From Calditrichota bacterium (GTDB lineage: Bacteria > CLD3): 64,000 nucleotides of DNA. Location of the stretch: assembly GCA_008501735.1 (NCBI GenBank), contig QQUF01000048.1, positions 59,629-123,628 of the forward strand, read 5' to 3'. Under the pieces are notes generated by a model. The model was not told the DNA's origin, made no database searches, and saw nothing but the letters and a program-made list of their open reading frames with translations. A program made the position numbers and the translations under genes. This document shows, piece after piece, positions 49,607-57,896 of the stretch. The first letter of the stretch is position 1. Each line of letters begins with the position of its first letter.

Positions 49607-49639
49607 AGACCTGAAAGGTTTTGAAAACCTTTCAGGTCT
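49607..49639 (-). terminator. Strong terminator hairpin after the DUF309 gene
   Basis: AGACCTGAAAGGTTTT (49607-49622) and AAAACCTTTCAGGTCT (49624-49639) are exact reverse complements, a 16-bp arm pair. On the minus strand the stem is followed by TTTTTCTT, so it ends the rightward-reading purS-to-DUF309 transcript on that strand. The same hairpin type is frequent as a dispersed repeat in Bacteroidota. Confidence 0.82.
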
Positions 49640-49682
49640 AAAATTTTCGTGTATTTTCGTGTGTTTCGTGGGCAAAGTATTT

Positions 49683-50075
49683 TTAATCTTTTTCTGAGAA
49701 TTCGATTTTTGGAATGGATTTGAAGTCAATTTTGATTCCTTCGTTGTTTCCTTGCTCAAGCCATTTTTCTGCAAAATTTCGCCAAGTTTGGACTTTCCCA
49801 AGAAGTTCTTTTAGCTCAACTCCAAGAAAAGAATCTCCGTAAGGTGTGAGTTTTTCAGTTCCTTTTCCAAGTTGACTAAAGCCACCTTTTGGATTTACGT
49901 TCACAGTTAAGTGGTAAAATCCGACTGCCAAGTGAATCAAACCTTGATAAAATTTTCGTGTGTCTCCAGTGATTTCGTCCCAAACTTCTTCCCAAGTGTC
50001 GTGAGCTTCAAAAAAATCTCGGTTATTAAATTCCTCAATTCCACGTAAGAAAAGTTCTTTTTGTTCTTCTGTCAT
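49683..50075 (-). CDS. DUF309 domain protein
   Basis: A 130-residue protein with the DUF309 helical pattern LFLRGIEEFNNRDFFEAHDTWEEVWDEITGDTRKFYQGLIHLAVGFYHL, including the FxxRDFFEAHDxWEExW hallmark. It is cytoplasmic, and its molecular role is not established; a metal-binding or nucleic-acid role has been suggested for such folds. It stops before a strong terminator and starts 1 base after purQ, so it ends the purine operon transcript. Confidence 0.85.
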   Translation of the reverse strand: MTEEQKELFLRGIEEFNNRDFFEAHDTWEEVWDEITGDTRKFYQGLIHLAVGFYHLTVNVNPKGGFSQLGKGTEKLTPYGDSFLGVELKELLGKVQTWRNFAEKWLEQGNNEGIKIDFKSIPKIEFSEKD

Positions 50076-50076
50076 T

Positions 50077-50775
50077 TTATGCCATTACCAATGAATTAAA
50101 GATTTCTGCTCCGTCTGTATTTCTTAAAATTTGGTCAGCACAACGTTCAGGATGTGGCATCATTCCAAGAACATTTCCTTGCTCGTTGACGATTCCTGCG
50201 ATGTTGTTGATTGAGCCATTTGGATTGGCTTCTTGAGTTACGTTTCCGTTTTCATCACAGTAACGGAAAACAACTTGTCCGTTGTCTTCGATTCTTTTAA
50301 TTGTTTCGTCAGAAGCGAAAAAATTTCCTTCTGCGTGAGCAATTGGAACGTTTAGGATTTGGTTTTTATCTAAGGAGTGAGTGAATCTAGTAGAAAAATT
50401 ATCAGTTTTCAAATTTATGTACTTGCAGATAAATCTTCTGTTTGCGTTACGAGTCAAAACTCCCGGAAGTAAACCTGCTTCGGTTAAGATTTGGAAGCCG
50501 TTACAAATTCCCCAAACGAGTCCGCCTTTTTTTGCAAAAGCAATCACTTCGTCCATAATCGGCGAAAATCTTGCAATCGCTCCTGCACGCAAGTAATCTC
50601 CGTAAGAAAATCCACCGGGAACAATCACAACGTCAACGTCTTGCAAACTGTGATCTTTGTGCCAGAGAAAAGTAACATCTTTTTTCATCAAATTTCCGAT
50701 TGTATAAAACGCATCGTGGTCACAATTTGAACCGGGAAAAACAATTACACCAAACTTCATTTTTTTATTTTCCAT
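50077..50775 (-). CDS. purQ: Phosphoribosylformylglycinamidine synthase subunit PurQ
   Basis: The glutaminase subunit that feeds ammonia to PurL with the help of PurS in purine synthesis. MKFGVIVFPGSNCDHDA, the oxyanion region VPGGFSYGDYLRAGAIARFSPIM, the nucleophile elbow GICNGFQ with catalytic Cys and MPHPERC with the catalytic His-Glu are present. Start could be ATG 50775 or ATG 50760 (MKFGV); the second matches most homologues, the first has no clear RBS. The upstream neighbour is an AAA ATPase rather than purS, which lies on its far side. No purL is in the window. Confidence 0.95.
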   Translation of the reverse strand: MENKKMKFGVIVFPGSNCDHDAFYTIGNLMKKDVTFLWHKDHSLQDVDVVIVPGGFSYGDYLRAGAIARFSPIMDEVIAFAKKGGLVWGICNGFQILTEAGLLPGVLTRNANRRFICKYINLKTDNFSTRFTHSLDKNQILNVPIAHAEGNFFASDETIKRIEDNGQVVFRYCDENGNVTQEANPNGSINNIAGIVNEQGNVLGMMPHPERCADQILRNTDGAEIFNSLVMA

Positions 50776-50794
50776 ATTTTTAATTTTAGGAAAA

Positions 50795-50855
50795 ACAGCC
50801 TAAAGACTGTCCTCCCGTTTCTATTAAACATTAGTTATTAGTCATTGTTCATTAG
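50795..50855. repeat. Short palindrome and ATTAGT-rich repeats between purQ and the ATPase gene
   Basis: ACAGCC at 50795-50800 and GACTGT at 50805-50810 give a small hairpin with one mismatch, and the next ~35 bases contain ATTAGTTATTAGTCATTGTTCATTAGT-like unequal tandem units, each run under 20 bases. Both look like dispersed intergenic repeats and mark the boundary of the inserted ATPase gene. Confidence 0.5.
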
Positions 50856-51947
50856 TTACTTCCATTCGTCTAATTCACCTAAGCTGAAATGTGCATCGCT
50901 TAGGAATTTTGAAACAACGTAAGGAGTATGAGTTGTAACAATGTACTGATTATTTCTTGTGTCATTTTCTAAAAACTCAATCATTCTAAGTTGCCATTCA
51001 GGATGTAGGTTTTGCTCAATTTCGTCAATCAAAACCACAGAATTCCAACTGCTTTCCATAACTAACGAAACAGCAAAATTCAAAATTTGTAATTCACCTG
51101 AACTAATATGATTTAAGCCATAAACCTCACCTTCACGGATAAACTTTACACAATTTGCACCTTTTCCGTTTTCAACACCTTGCAACTCAATTGGTGAACA
51201 GATGTCATTGAAAATTTCTTGAATATGCTCCCAAGTTGAAATTCCAAAACGTTCTTTATCCCAACCTGAATGGTTGTTGAAAGCCTTTGAAAGCCAATTT
51301 GCAAGATTCTGAATTGGGTCATTTGGTCTTTTGGGTTGCTGGAACTTTTTGTTCTTATCGTAACGATTTTGGTTTGGAGGTTTTGTTTCTCGCAAGGTTT
51401 TATTAGGGTCAAAGTAACAAACGCCACCAATTTCCTCAAAAAGTTGAGTTGTTGCTTCACCTACTTTTAATGCTTGTTTTAAGTAACCTCTTCCAGAAAG
51501 TGCCGAAGGAATTGAAGGTGTGAAATAAGTTCCAATTTTGTTGTTTGAGTAGGAATGTGGATATTCCCAAGAAACTTCGTAAGTTTCTTCTGATTCGTCC
51601 AAAAGACATTTTGCAGAGATTCTTGGATTTTGCTCGATTAACCTATTGATTTCATTTTTCTCTGAATCCTCAAGGTCAACTGTAATACTGATTTTGGAAA
51701 TAGTTTCTTTCTCATTTAGGAAGTTCTCAGCTGAAAAAAATAATCCTTTTCTCAATCTCGGTCTTTCACGATTTGCAGAGGTTTCGCAAATTACTTGAAT
51801 TGCATCAAGAATTGAAGTTTTACCGCTTGTGTTTGGACCAGAAATCAAGAACAGATTGCTTGGTTTCCCGAAAGAATCGCAAAAATCAATTGAGATTTCC
51901 TCTTTGAAAGCTCTGAAATTTTGGACAGTAATTCTCCTAACTTTCAT
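50856..51947 (-). CDS. AAA-family ATPase (AAA15/21, RecF-like), inserted in the purine operon
   Basis: A 363-residue ATPase. VRRITVQNFRAFKEEISIDF and Walker A GPNTSGKTS (37-45) start it, a signature-like HISSGELQILNFAVSL follows, then Walker B SVVLIDEIEQNLHPEWQLRM and TTHTPYVVSKF. It is of the type often associated with nuclease partners in antiphage modules, but no TOPRIM or other partner is adjacent here. It is flanked by purS upstream and purQ downstream, genes normally side by side, so its position looks like an insertion. It may act alone or with a partner elsewhere. Confidence 0.85.
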   Translation of the reverse strand: MKVRRITVQNFRAFKEEISIDFCDSFGKPSNLFLISGPNTSGKTSILDAIQVICETSANRERPRLRKGLFFSAENFLNEKETISKISITVDLEDSEKNEINRLIEQNPRISAKCLLDESEETYEVSWEYPHSYSNNKIGTYFTPSIPSALSGRGYLKQALKVGEATTQLFEEIGGVCYFDPNKTLRETKPPNQNRYDKNKKFQQPKRPNDPIQNLANWLSKAFNNHSGWDKERFGISTWEHIQEIFNDICSPIELQGVENGKGANCVKFIREGEVYGLNHISSGELQILNFAVSLVMESSWNSVVLIDEIEQNLHPEWQLRMIEFLENDTRNNQYIVTTHTPYVVSKFLSDAHFSLGELDEWK

Positions 51948-51975
51948 TCGCTTTTCCCCTTATTTAAATCAAAAA

Positions 51976-52221
51976 TTATTTTATGATTTCAAATTTAAAA
52001 TCTTCCATTACTTCATTTGCAAGTAATTTTTGGCAGTATTCTTTTACTTTTGCTTCCGCTTCATTTTCAGCAACTTCATCAAGCTCTAACTCAATAAATT
52101 TGCCAATTCTTACAGATTGGATTTCGCTGTGTCCGAGACTTTTGAGAGCATTTTTTACAGCAACACCTTGTGGGTCAAGAATACTTTTGCGTAACGTAAC
52201 GTAAACATTTGCTTTTAACAT
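51976..52221 (-). CDS. purS: Phosphoribosylformylglycinamidine synthase subunit PurS
   Basis: An 81-residue small subunit that bridges PurQ and PurL. KANVYVTLRKSILDPQGVAVKNALKSLGHSEIQSVRIGKFIELEL is diagnostic, and VKEYCQKLLANEVMEDFKFEI completes the ferredoxin-like fold. It starts 13 bases after the CDP-alcohol phosphatidyltransferase stop and stops 28 bases before the AAA ATPase gene. Separated from purQ by that gene. Confidence 0.94.
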   Translation of the reverse strand: MLKANVYVTLRKSILDPQGVAVKNALKSLGHSEIQSVRIGKFIELELDEVAENEAEAKVKEYCQKLLANEVMEDFKFEIIK

Positions 52222-52234
52222 TTAAAGTAAACCT

Positions 52235-52948
52235 TTATTCTTTGTAATTTTTTTTCACGTGGTTGAGTCTTTGCCACGCCGTAATATTTGAAAAAATTGC
52301 GATTAGCCAAATTCCGATAATTAACGGATATTCTACTTTATAAATTTCATTGTCAAAGTCGTACCAAATGACCGAAAGCAAACAACCAAAACCGATAATC
52401 AAAACTCTCTCAGGTCTTTGAAGCCAACCAACTTTGCATTCGAGTCCAAGTCCTTCAGCTCTTGCACGAGTGTAACTAACCATCAAAGAACCTCCAACAG
52501 CAAGAACCGTTGCAATGAGCGTAAGCGGTATTTTGGTCAAAACTCCTGCGTTAAGACGTAAAAAACTTTCGGCTGCGATTAGGCATTCTTTCACCTCCGG
52601 ATTCGCAGAATAATCTGGAACTCCTTTTACGTAATAGTAAGCTCCGATTCCTACGAACATTACAAATTCTGAGTAACGGTCAAGGACGGAATCGTACAAA
52701 GCTCCGAATTTTGTAACTTGTCCTGTTTCACGGGCGATTTTTCCGTCAATCATATCGCAAGTTCCTGCCATAAGAATCCAAAATCCTCCCCAAAAGATAA
52801 ATCCACAGGCAAGATGAACTGCACCGAAGATTGTTAAAACAAATCCGAGAGTTGTAAAAAAGTTTGGGTCAACGCGATTTTTAATTGACCAATTGACAAG
52901 AGGACTAATTACTCCACGCCAAAAATTTTCTATCCACTTTGGAACCAA
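52235..52948 (-). CDS. CDP-alcohol phosphatidyltransferase family protein
   Basis: A 237-residue integral membrane enzyme that transfers a phosphatidyl group from a CDP-activated lipid to an alcohol. The metal-binding motif CDMIDGKIARETGQVTKFGALYDSVLDRYSEF (about 81-113) fits D-G-x2-A-R-x8-G-x3-D-x3-D. About six hydrophobic helices surround it. It could be a PgsA- or phosphoinositol/archaetidyl-synthase-type enzyme. Its nearness to the GGGP synthase gene, two genes upstream, makes an ether-lipid head-group role worth considering. Substrate cannot be fixed. Confidence 0.88.
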   Translation of the reverse strand: MVPKWIENFWRGVISPLVNWSIKNRVDPNFFTTLGFVLTIFGAVHLACGFIFWGGFWILMAGTCDMIDGKIARETGQVTKFGALYDSVLDRYSEFVMFVGIGAYYYVKGVPDYSANPEVKECLIAAESFLRLNAGVLTKIPLTLIATVLAVGGSLMVSYTRARAEGLGLECKVGWLQRPERVLIIGFGCLLSVIWYDFDNEIYKVEYPLIIGIWLIAIFSNITAWQRLNHVKKNYKE

Positions 52949-52966
52949 TTTAAATATTTCCTAAAA

Positions 52967-53647
52967 TTATTTCTTTAAAATCTTGTCGATAATAATAACA
53001 AATTCTCCTTTAATTGAAGGTCTTTTTTTAAAGTCTTCAATCACTTCCTCAAAACTGCCTCTGACAAATTCTTCGTATATTTTTGTAAGCTCTCGACAAG
53101 CCGTTACTTTGCGATTCGGAAAATACTCAGAAAGTTCTTTAAGAGTTTTCAAAATTCTATGAGGAGATTCGTAAAAAATTAATGTTTGTTCAATTTTTGC
53201 AACTTCTTTGAGTCGAGTTTGCCGACCTTTTTTAACAGGCAGAAATCCTTCAAAAGAAAATTTGTCTGTTGCTGCTCCTGAAGCAACCAAAGCCGAAATT
53301 CCTGCACAAGCTCCTGGAATCGGAATGATTTCAACTTCTGCCTCTAAAGCCAAATTCACAAGTCTAAAAGCCGGGTCGGAAATTCCCGGAGTTCCTGCAT
53401 CAGAAATCACAGCAACGGATTTTCCTTCTTCTAAAAGCGAAATTATTCTCTGCACTTTCTCGGGTTTACTAAAATCGTGATAACTTGTTTTGGGAGTTTC
53501 AATTTCGAAGTGCTTGAGTAAGATTCCACTTTTGCGAGTGTCTTCACAAGCAATTAAATCAACTTCTTTCAAAGTTCTAACCGCTCTAAAAGTAATGTCT
53601 TCGAGGTTTCCGATTGGAGTTGCTACGAGGTAAAGTTTTCCGTTCAT
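52967..53647 (-). CDS. rsmI: 16S rRNA (cytidine-2'-O)-methyltransferase RsmI
   Basis: Methylates C1402 of 16S rRNA. GKLYLVATPIGNLEDITFRAV starts the tetrapyrrole-methylase fold, followed by EDTRKSGILLKHF, ISDAGTPGISDPAF and YESPHRILKTL. I choose ATG 53647, which overlaps the upstream GGGP synthase stop by 4 bases (ATGA), giving 226 residues; a start 51 bases further upstream lies inside that gene. It is probably translated in the same operon as GGGPS. Confidence 0.95.
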   Translation of the reverse strand: MNGKLYLVATPIGNLEDITFRAVRTLKEVDLIACEDTRKSGILLKHFEIETPKTSYHDFSKPEKVQRIISLLEEGKSVAVISDAGTPGISDPAFRLVNLALEAEVEIIPIPGACAGISALVASGAATDKFSFEGFLPVKKGRQTRLKEVAKIEQTLIFYESPHRILKTLKELSEYFPNRKVTACRELTKIYEEFVRGSFEEVIEDFKKRPSIKGEFVIIIDKILKK

Positions 53648-54402
53648 TTCTTCACTGAATGTATTGCTTTGGCAAATTCTTTCATCAAGTTTGAACAATC
53701 TTTTTGTTTTTCAAGAATTGTTCCTGTAACAACAATTGAAGCTCCTGATTTTACTTTTGAAACTGCTTCGTCAGGAGTTTTGATTCCGCCACCGCAAATT
53801 ATTGGAATGCTCAAAACTGAGCTAATTGCCTTAATCATTTCATCAGGAACAGATTGATTTGCTCCGCTTCCTGTTTCCAAGTAAACCAATTTCATTCCGA
53901 TAAATTCTGCTGCCAAAGCGTGTGCAATTGCGATGTCAGGTTTTTCACGAGGAATTGGCTTTGTATTGCTCATAAATTCTACCGAAGTTGTAACTCCTGA
54001 ACTCACAAGCATATAAGCTGTGGAAATTGGTTCAAGTCCAATCACATTCAGAGCAGGAGCAGATTTTACGTGTTCACCAATCAAAAGGTCAGGATTTCTA
54101 CCACTTACCAAACTTAAGTAGAGAATTGCATCTGCATATTTACAGACGTAATTGAAGTAGCCCGGAAAAATTATCACAGGCAAATTTGTTGATTTTTTAA
54201 TTTGCTTGAGCGAGTCCTCAAAAACATTTCTGACGATAATCGAACCACCAACCAAAAGTGCGTCTGCTCCAGCTTCTTCTGCTTTTGCTGCAACTTCGCC
54301 GATTCCTTCAACAGTGTTTTTGTCAGGGTCTAAAAGCGGAACGTACAAAGCTCCTTTTTCCTCAATTAAACCTATTAGTTTTTGGTAAGTCTCAAATTTC
54401 AC
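53644..54402 (-). CDS. Geranylgeranylglyceryl-phosphate synthase (GGGPS/PcrB family)
   Basis: A 252-residue TIM-barrel prenyltransferase that joins an isoprenoid to glycerol-1-phosphate, the first ether-lipid step. LYVPLLDPDKN, the ADALLVGGSII motif, PVIIFPGYFNYV, the phosphate-binding YLETGSGANQSVP and CGGGIKTPDEA are present. Members of this family are known in Bacteroidota as well as archaea; PcrB of Firmicutes uses heptaprenyl. A CDP-alcohol phosphatidyltransferase lies two genes downstream. It overlaps rnr by 11 bases. Product chain length is not predictable here. Confidence 0.9.
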   Translation of the reverse strand: MKFETYQKLIGLIEEKGALYVPLLDPDKNTVEGIGEVAAKAEEAGADALLVGGSIIVRNVFEDSLKQIKKSTNLPVIIFPGYFNYVCKYADAILYLSLVSGRNPDLLIGEHVKSAPALNVIGLEPISTAYMLVSSGVTTSVEFMSNTKPIPREKPDIAIAHALAAEFIGMKLVYLETGSGANQSVPDEMIKAISSVLSIPIICGGGIKTPDEAVSKVKSGASIVVTGTILEKQKDCSNLMKEFAKAIHSVKK

Positions 54403-56617
54403 TTTTCTTTTTCCTGTTGTTTTTTGGTCTTTTACGTTTTTTGTGGAATGTTCTTTTCTTAGGTTTTCGAGTTACAGTCTCATTTTCATCGCGAACCAAA
54501 AGAAAGTCAATTTTGCTTCCGTAGTGGTCAACGTCTGTAACTTTTATTCTCACGATGTCGCCGAGTCTGTAAATCTTCCCTGTCGCTTCACCGATTAATC
54601 TGTACTGTTTTTCATCAAATTTGTAGTAGTCGTCGTTTAAGTGGCGAATGTGAACGAGCCCTTCAACTCCAAATTGAATGATTTGACAGAAAATCCCAAA
54701 TTCAGTTACACCTGAAATTTTTGCATCAAATTCTTCACCGACATAATTTTCAATGAACTCGACTTTTTTAATCGCAATTGATTTTCTTTCTGCTTCAAGA
54801 GCATTTCTTTCACGCTCAGAAGCCTGTTTGCAAACTTTTGCGATTTGTGTCAATAGGTTTGAAAATCGTTGTTCGGATAATTTTCCGTCCAATTTTTCGT
54901 ATTCAAAAAGACATCTGTGAACAATTAAATCAGGGTAACGACGAATCGGCGAAGTGAAGTGAGTGTAGTTTTTGAAAGCGAGTCCGAAGTGTCCTATGTT
55001 TGCTTCTGAATAAATTGCTTTCATCATCGAACGAATTGCAATTTCGTTAATCACAAATTCTTCACTACTTCCCTTGACTGCTGCAACAATTTTTGCAAAA
55101 GCTTTTGGTGTAATATTTTTGGGCTCTTCGACTTCGTGTCCCAAAGTTCGAACTAATTCAACCAAGTCTTTGACTTTTTCCATTGTTGGCTTGTCGTGAG
55201 TTCTATAAATGAAAGGCAAAGCTCTTCGTTTCTTTTGGTCTTGAATGTGTGCTGCGACGACTCGGTTTGCCAAAAGCATAAATTCTTCAACTAATCTGTG
55301 AGCGTCAAGTCTTGGAACTGTGAAAGCTTCGACAGGTTTTCCCATTTCGTCAAGTTTGAATTTCACTTCTGTTGTCTCGAAGTCAATGCTTCCCGAAGCC
55401 ATTCTTTTTTTGATAAAAATTTTTGCAAGTTTGTTCATCAAAGCAATTTTTTCAGAAAATTCATCTTCTTTACCCAAAATGACTTCTTGGACTTCTTCGT
55501 AAGTGTAACGTCTGTTTGAATGAATTACACTTTTGCCGATTTTATGATTTTTAATCACTCCTCCAGAAGTAACTTCAATAAAACAAGTGTAAGTGAGTTT
55601 GTCTTCGTTTGGTCTCAAACTACAAAGTTCGTTTGAAAGTTTTTCGGGTAACATAGGAATTACGCGGTCAACGAGGTAAGTACTTGTTCCACGTTTAAAG
55701 GCTTCCTTGTCGAGATTAGTTCCTTCTTGAACGTAGTGACTAACGTCGGCAATGTGAACTCCGACTTCAAGATTTCCGTTTTCAAGAACTTCCAAAGAAA
55801 TTGCATCATCAAAATCTTTTGCATCAAAAGGGTCAATCGTAAAACAGACCAAATTTCGCAAATCCATTCTTGAATCAATTTCTTTTTGCGGAATTTTCGT
55901 AGATATTTTTTTGGATTCTTCTTCAACTTCTTTTGGGAATCTTTCTGAAATTTCGTAAGACCTTGCGACGGAAAGAACATCAATTCCAGGAGCGTCTGCT
56001 TTGCCGAGAATTTCGATGACTTTACCTGTTGGGTTGACCTTTTCGTGTTCCCAGCCGTAAAGTTCGACAACAACTTTGTCTTTATTTTCGGCTTCCATTC
56101 CCTCTTCCCAGTCGATGTAAATATCCCTTCTAACTCTGTTGTCGTCGGGAATTACAAAGTTAAATTTTCGTGATTTTTGGAAAGTTCCAACAATTCTTTG
56201 CGTTGTGCTTTCGAGGATTCGGATAACTTTTCCTTCACGACTTTTGCCTGAGCGTACCGAAGGTGCAAAAAGTTCGATTTCAACTAAATCGCCATTCATT
56301 GCCGTTTTCAAAAATCTTTCTGGAACGAAGATTTTTTCACCAGTTTCATCAAGGACAGCAAAGCCGTTTCCACGTGGATTAACTTGGACTTTACTCTGAA
56401 TGGTTGTTATGATTTGTTTGAATTTGTAGCGTTTGGTTTTACTACTACTAATTTCGTTTCTGTGAGTTAGTTGGTAAAGTGTCTTTCTCAAAGAACTTCT
56501 CTGTTCAGTGTCAAGATTCAGTAGTTTTTGTAATTCGTTAAGTTTGAAAGACTTCTCTTGATTTTTTTTGAGAAAAGTCAAAACTTGTGTTCGTAAATCG
56601 TTAATATTTGTCTCCAA
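54392..56617 (-). CDS. rnr: Ribonuclease R
   Basis: A 741-residue processive 3'-5' exoribonuclease. An N-terminal helix-turn-helix (RTQVLTFLKKNQEKSFKLNELQKLL) is followed by cold-shock domains (VNPRGNGFAVLDE), then the catalytic RNB domain with FTIDPFDAKDFDDAISLE (metal-binding Asp residues) and HRLVEEFMLLANRVVA, YTHFTSPIRRYPDLIVHR, and a C-terminal S1 domain (GEEFDAKISGVTEFGIFCQ). A lysine-rich tail of about 25 residues ends it, as in many RNase R proteins. It heads the leftward rnr-GGGPS-rsmI unit. Confidence 0.97.
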   Translation of the reverse strand: METNINDLRTQVLTFLKKNQEKSFKLNELQKLLNLDTEQRSSLRKTLYQLTHRNEISSSKTKRYKFKQIITTIQSKVQVNPRGNGFAVLDETGEKIFVPERFLKTAMNGDLVEIELFAPSVRSGKSREGKVIRILESTTQRIVGTFQKSRKFNFVIPDDNRVRRDIYIDWEEGMEAENKDKVVVELYGWEHEKVNPTGKVIEILGKADAPGIDVLSVARSYEISERFPKEVEEESKKISTKIPQKEIDSRMDLRNLVCFTIDPFDAKDFDDAISLEVLENGNLEVGVHIADVSHYVQEGTNLDKEAFKRGTSTYLVDRVIPMLPEKLSNELCSLRPNEDKLTYTCFIEVTSGGVIKNHKIGKSVIHSNRRYTYEEVQEVILGKEDEFSEKIALMNKLAKIFIKKRMASGSIDFETTEVKFKLDEMGKPVEAFTVPRLDAHRLVEEFMLLANRVVAAHIQDQKKRRALPFIYRTHDKPTMEKVKDLVELVRTLGHEVEEPKNITPKAFAKIVAAVKGSSEEFVINEIAIRSMMKAIYSEANIGHFGLAFKNYTHFTSPIRRYPDLIVHRCLFEYEKLDGKLSEQRFSNLLTQIAKVCKQASERERNALEAERKSIAIKKVEFIENYVGEEFDAKISGVTEFGIFCQIIQFGVEGLVHIRHLNDDYYKFDEKQYRLIGEATGKIYRLGDIVRIKVTDVDHYGSKIDFLLVRDENETVTRKPKKRTFHKKRKRPKNNRKKKSEI

Positions 56618-56780
56618 ATTATTGTTCTAAAAATTTGCCCCTAAGTTACTAAAGATTGCAACTTTTGGAAATGGATTCTTTAATTAGAACAAACTAACTC
56701 AAAAGTATTTTCTAATTGCTTTAAAAGTATTAAATTCTGCAACTTGTACCAAGTTTTTAAATTTTAACAAAGGTTACCAA

Positions 56781-57878
56781 ATGGACACTCAAGATTTAAC
56801 AGTAGCAAACATCACAGGTGAAGACGCTTCTGTTGAAACGATTCAAAGAATAAAAGATGCAAAAGAAAAATTAGGCGATAAACTAATAATTTTAGGTCAT
56901 TACTACCAACGAGACGAAGTCTTCCAATTCGCAGATATTTTTGGAGATTCGTTTGAACTTTCTCGCAAAGCAGCTTTAGTCAAAAATGCAAAATACATTA
57001 TTTTCTGCGGAGTTCATTTTATGGCAGAAAGTGCAGACGTTCTGACTTCCGATGAGCAAATTGTAATTTTGCCAGACTTGAAAGCAGGTTGTTCAATGGC
57101 TGATATGGCGAACATTGAACAAGTCGAAGACGCTTGGGAAGAAATTGCTTCTGCAACTGACGACACAGTAATTCCAATAACTTATATGAACTCAACGGCG
57201 GCAATTAAAGCATTCTGCGGAAGAAATGGTGGAACAGTTTGTACTTCCTCAAATGCTGAGAAGATTTTCAACTGGGCTTTCGAAAAAGGCAAAAAACTTT
57301 TCTTCTTCCCAGACCAACATTTAGGCAGAAACACAGCTTACAAAATGGGAATTCCATTAGAGAAAATGATTGTTTGGGACCCATTTGAAGACTTTGGCGG
57401 AAATACAGAAAAAGCAATTCAAGATGCACAGATTTTGCTTTGGAAAGGACATTGCAGTGTTCACCAACATTTCAAATCTCAGTACGCAGATATGTTTAGA
57501 AAAATGTATCCTGAAATAAAAATTCTCGCTCACCCAGAATGCAATTTTGAGACAATACAAAATGCAGACTTTGTAGGTTCAACGAGTTACATAATTAATC
57601 AAGTCAACAATAGTCCAGCAGGGAGTAAATGGGCTGTCGGAACTGAAATCAACCTTGTAAACAGACTCGCTCACGAAAACCCAGACAAATTTGTAACAAG
57701 CCTTTCTCCTTACTCTTGTCACTGTAGCACAATGTACAGAATTTCTGCAGATGGATTGGCAAGCACACTTGAAAACTTGCTTGAAGGCAAAGTCGAAAAC
57801 CAAATCAAAGTTCCCGACGATATCGCCAAAGACGCAAGGTTAGCACTTTCAAGAATGTTAGATATTTCAGCAAAGTAA
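56781..57878 (+). CDS. nadA: Quinolinate synthase A
   Basis: Condenses iminoaspartate with dihydroxyacetone phosphate to quinolinate for NAD synthesis. GHYYQRDEVFQFADIFGDSFELSRKAA, IIFCGVHFMAESADVL with the first cluster Cys, GGTVCTSSNAEK with a second and SPYSCHCSTMYRI with the third give the [4Fe-4S] ligands. At 365 residues it is the normal size. It begins the plus-strand run of seven small genes (nadA to cupin). No nadB or nadC is here. An 18-base gap separates it from the Uma2 gene. Confidence 0.97.
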   Translation: MDTQDLTVANITGEDASVETIQRIKDAKEKLGDKLIILGHYYQRDEVFQFADIFGDSFELSRKAALVKNAKYIIFCGVHFMAESADVLTSDEQIVILPDLKAGCSMADMANIEQVEDAWEEIASATDDTVIPITYMNSTAAIKAFCGRNGGTVCTSSNAEKIFNWAFEKGKKLFFFPDQHLGRNTAYKMGIPLEKMIVWDPFEDFGGNTEKAIQDAQILLWKGHCSVHQHFKSQYADMFRKMYPEIKILAHPECNFETIQNADFVGSTSYIINQVNNSPAGSKWAVGTEINLVNRLAHENPDKFVTSLSPYSCHCSTMYRISADGLASTLENLLEGKVENQIKVPDDIAKDARLALSRMLDISAK

Positions 57879-57896
57879 ATTTCTAAGAGGTGAAAA

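Noticed and set aside
49511..49801. N-terminal 97 codons of the large DUF3857 protein
   Set aside because: They cross a terminator, repeat units and the end of DUF309, and lie before the signal peptide.
50823..50858. ATTAGT repeats as a CRISPR fragment
   Set aside because: The units are 6-7 bases, irregular and without spacers, and no cas gene is present.
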